Source: Virgibacillus chiguensis (lineage in GTDB: Bacteria > Bacillota > Bacilli > Bacillales > Amphibacillaceae). Taken from it: 64,000 nucleotides of DNA. The DNA is taken from the NCBI RefSeq assembly GCF_900129865.1, contig NZ_FQXD01000008.1, positions 87,880 through 151,879 of the forward strand, given 5' to 3'. The notes below the pieces were generated by a model, which searched no databases, was not told where the DNA came from, and saw nothing but the letters and a program-made list of their open reading frames with translations. Shown one piece after another: positions 63,834 through 64,000 of this stretch. Each line of letters begins with the position of its first letter. The stretch's first letter is position 1. Made by a program: the position numbers and the translations under genes.

Positions 63834-63894
63834 AGTCACTTCGACCTAAAAATTTTCCCCTTTTTCAATAGATATAAAGTTATGTTTTAGAAAC

Positions 63895-63995
63895 ATAAGA
63901 AAAACTACAGCTTTTGCCATAAGATTTGGCGAATCTGTAGCTTTTCTATTCTTATAAACCTTTAAGCTTTTATACCTATACACCTATAGTGTAAT
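63895..63995 (+). repeat. R2 dispersed repeat, copy 5
   Basis: CTTATAAACCTTTAAGCTTT and a CACCTATAGTG tail follow the R2 order. A CTACAG/CTGTAG hairpin replaces the usual CTTGGC stem. Confidence 0.5.
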
Positions 63996-64000
63996 AAATA

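Overview
The window looks like a chromosome segment from a low-GC, aerobic, spore-former-type Bacillaceae, probably a moderately halophilic relative of Virgibacillus, Oceanobacillus or Lentibacillus. This rests on AT-rich intergenic DNA, strong GGAGG-type ribosome binding sites, TTG/GTG starts, T-box and THI-box leaders, LPxTG/sortase anchoring, IolR/CcpA-type sites, and three families of dispersed non-coding repeats. The genus is an inference. Most genes lie on the minus strand. No rRNA, tRNA, CRISPR array, prophage or intact IS was seen.

Layout. (1) 1-8.3 kb, cell surface: the start of a secreted protein with a long Asp-Ala repeat that runs off the left edge, then a sortase-assembled pilus operon (vWA tip pilin, backbone pilin with a VYPKN pilin motif, two lid-bearing class C sortases). 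(2) 8.6-14.1 kb, the most unusual part: a SARP-type orphan response regulator, then a consensus sigma-A promoter, a 15-codon peptide gene, an attenuator-like terminator, a ThiF/MccB-like E1 enzyme, an HtrB-like acyltransferase and an MFS exporter. The arrangement resembles microcin C loci, but the peptide ends in Cys rather than Asn. (3) 14.9-18.4 kb: a CoA-acylating aldehyde dehydrogenase divergent from an AraC-type response regulator, plus small and membrane proteins. (4) 19.1-33.5 kb: a complete phenylacetate (paa) catabolic operon ending in its PaaX repressor, with a gamma-carbonic-anhydrase-like gene convergent to it and a ferredoxin plus ferredoxin reductase upstream. There is no PaaE. 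(5) 34-40 kb: assorted genes (GNAT, HAD, SAP-domain, TPP-riboswitch tenA, isochorismatase-like) and an aldolase remnant. (6) 40.5-53.5 kb: inositol catabolism in two minus-strand operons (iolA-B-C-D-J, and iolE-iolG-symporter-iolG2), with iolR on the plus strand. (7) 54.3-57.7 kb: an MFS transporter and a second-type methionyl-tRNA synthetase behind a T-box leader. (8) 57.8-63.7 kb: a PTS operon (GH4 glycosidase, EIIB, EIIC, ChbG deacetylase, EIIA) followed by a NamZ-like DUF1343 protein, suggesting uptake of chitobiose or peptidoglycan-derived disaccharides.

How it works together: the window is mainly a set of catabolic islands (phenylacetate, inositol, amino-sugar disaccharide), each with its own regulator or control sites, between surface-structure genes and one candidate peptide-modification system. 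Repeats R1 (about 260 bp), R2 (about 85 bp) and R3 (about 75 bp, with compensatory base changes in a stem) fill many of the gaps.
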